16,517 bases of DNA from Actinomycetes bacterium (GTDB lineage Bacteria > Actinomycetota > Actinomycetes > Actinomycetales > Actinomycetaceae), in NCBI GenBank assembly GCA_023420745.1, contig JAEZVQ010000038.1, forward strand, positions 1 through 16,517, in the 5' to 3' direction. How positions within the stretch are numbered: the first letter of the stretch is position 1; each line of letters starts with the position of its first letter. Of the stretch, positions 15,596 to 16,517 are shown in pieces. Made by a program: the position numbers and the translations under genes. A model generated the notes under the pieces. It saw only the letters and a list, made by a program, of their open reading frames with translations, was not told the DNA's origin and did no database searches.

Positions 15596-16517
15596 ATGGG
15601 TGGTGTTCCCCTCGGTTCCCTGATTGTCGCCGGCATCGCGGTGACGCTACTCGCTGCGATCCTCGTCGGTGCCGAAGCGGCGGTGGCTCGACTGACTCGC
15701 GCAGCTGTTGACGACCTCGTTGAAGACGGACGTGCGCGTGCGCCGCGCCTGGAAACCTTGCTTGAACAGCGGCGGCGTACGCTACTGTCCGCTCGTGCAG
15801 CGCGCGTCGCCCTCCAAGTGCTCGCCACCGTGTCTTTCACGCTCGTGCTCACTCAGACGCGCTGGGCGTGGTGGGTAGTCTTTCTCGTTTCCATCGGCGT
15901 CAACTGGGTGGTGGCGTTTTTCGTGATCTCATTGCTACCGCAGTCGGTAGCTCGGCGATACCCCGAAGGCGTCGCATTATTCGCCACACCGTTGCTTGAA
16001 CTGCTCACTCGTGCGTCCCAGATGGGAGAGCCTTTCGTGCGCCTCGCTGCGCAAGTGGTTCCTGCTTCGCCACAAACCGATGCGGAAGCGCGTGCCGAAA
16101 TGGCTGAAGAGATGCGCGAGGTCGTCGATCAGGTGGGAGAAACCGAAGGCTTTGAAGCGGAAGACCGGGAAATGATGCGCTCCGTCATTGAACTCGGGTA
16201 CACGCTGGTTCGCGAAGTGATGGTGCCGCGAACTGACATGGTGACGATTCATGCTGACGTGGCCGCACGTAAAGCACTCGGGTTGTTCGTGCGTTCAGGG
16301 TATTCGCGGGTGCCGGTGATTGGTGATGACATTGATGACGTCATCGGGATTCTGTACCTCAAAGATCTCCTGGGGCGTATCCATCGTCGCCCCGACGACC
16401 TCGACGTCCCGGTGCGTCACATCTGTCGTGATCCGCGTTTCGTGCCGGAAATGAAACGCGCTGACGATGAGCTACGCGCGATGCAATCAGAACGCGTGCA
16501 CATGGTTCTCGTCGTTG
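15596..16517 (+). CDS. CNNM/CorC-type membrane protein with CBS domains, 3'-truncated by window
   Basis: These proteins (often annotated hemolysin C or CorC) combine a DUF21/CNNM transmembrane domain with a pair of CBS domains, and have been linked to Mg2+ or Co2+ export; hemolytic activity is not implied. 307 residues are visible and the frame is open to the window end. Membrane helices are at about 7-28 (ending AEAAVARLTR, the usual CNNM start), 70-87, and 92-114. The linker E-rich region (160-195) leads into the CBS pair with LVREVMVPRTDMVTI (204-218), SGYSRVPVIGDDIDDVIGILYLKDLL (split: SGYSRVPVIG, DDVIGILYLKDLL) and the second CBS beginning near 270. Start is the ATG at 15596, with AAAGGA (15578-15583) 12 bases upstream; two other ATGs at 15583 and 15586 are in another frame. 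It lies 40 bases after ybeY, in the usual place before era. The end, normally with a CorC_HlyC domain, is not visible. Confidence 0.9.
   Translation, partial: MGGVPLGSLIVAGIAVTLLAAILVGAEAAVARLTRAAVDDLVEDGRARAPRLETLLEQRRRTLLSARAARVALQVLATVSFTLVLTQTRWAWWVVFLVSIGVNWVVAFFVISLLPQSVARRYPEGVALFATPLLELLTRASQMGEPFVRLAAQVVPASPQTDAEARAEMAEEMREVVDQVGETEGFEAEDREMMRSVIELGYTLVREVMVPRTDMVTIHADVAARKALGLFVRSGYSRVPVIGDDIDDVIGILYLKDLLGRIHRRPDDLDVPVRHICRDPRFVPEMKRADDELRAMQSERVHMVLVV

Noticed and set aside
1..16517. Mobile element, phage, defence or toxin-antitoxin system
   Set aside because: All but one gene belong to core families in conserved order; no transposase, integrase, repeat array or attachment site was seen.

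Overview
The window is a chromosomal housekeeping segment from a GC-rich actinobacterium. Evidence: a DUF3097 protein (a family known from Actinobacteria), a short ComEC without the C-terminal hydrolase domain next to holA and a divergently oriented rpsT (as in Mycobacterium), many GTG starts, TANNNT-type -10 boxes with apparently leaderless genes, and the order lepA-trmB-hemW / hrcA-dnaJ-rsmE-phoH-ybeY-CorC. The gene set would fit an Actinomycetaceae-like genome, but genus cannot be decided from this sequence alone. No mobile element, phage gene, CRISPR array, tRNA or rRNA is visible.

Layout. 1-2433 (+): the 3' part of comEC (DNA-uptake channel), then holA (DNA polymerase III delta). 2434-2589: a convergent intergenic stretch with a 12-bp tandem repeat and a GC-rich hairpin. 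2590-2853 (-): rpsT (ribosomal protein S20). 2854-3118: a divergent region with the rpsT leader. About 3131-4018 (+): an unrecognised two-helix membrane protein. 4115-8150 (+): lepA, trmB and hemW, which overlap by 1 and 4 bases and look like one translationally coupled operon. 8155-8187: a perfect 15-bp hairpin. 8198-9091 (-): the DUF3097 protein. 9203-10750 (+): a membrane-anchored L,D-transpeptidase. 10819-10845: a perfect CIRCE operator. 10862-16517 (+): hrcA, dnaJ, rsmE, phoH, ybeY and a CNNM/CorC-type CBS protein that runs off the window end.

How the genes fit together. The last block joins HrcA-controlled heat shock (hrcA, dnaJ) to ribosome maturation (rsmE methylates 16S rRNA, ybeY processes 16S rRNA, phoH is its usual partner). 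phoH also has its own likely promoter, whose -10 hexamer begins with the stop codon of rsmE. The lepA-trmB-hemW block joins translation quality (EF4, tRNA m7G46) to heme chaperoning. The L,D-transpeptidase makes 3-3 cross-links in peptidoglycan.

No new multi-gene system was found; this is mostly a conserved core region. The items most worth following up are the unknown membrane protein before lepA, a TOPRIM-like pattern in the DUF3097 protein, altered first zinc motif in DnaJ, an insertion in HemW, and several promoter/operator arrangements.
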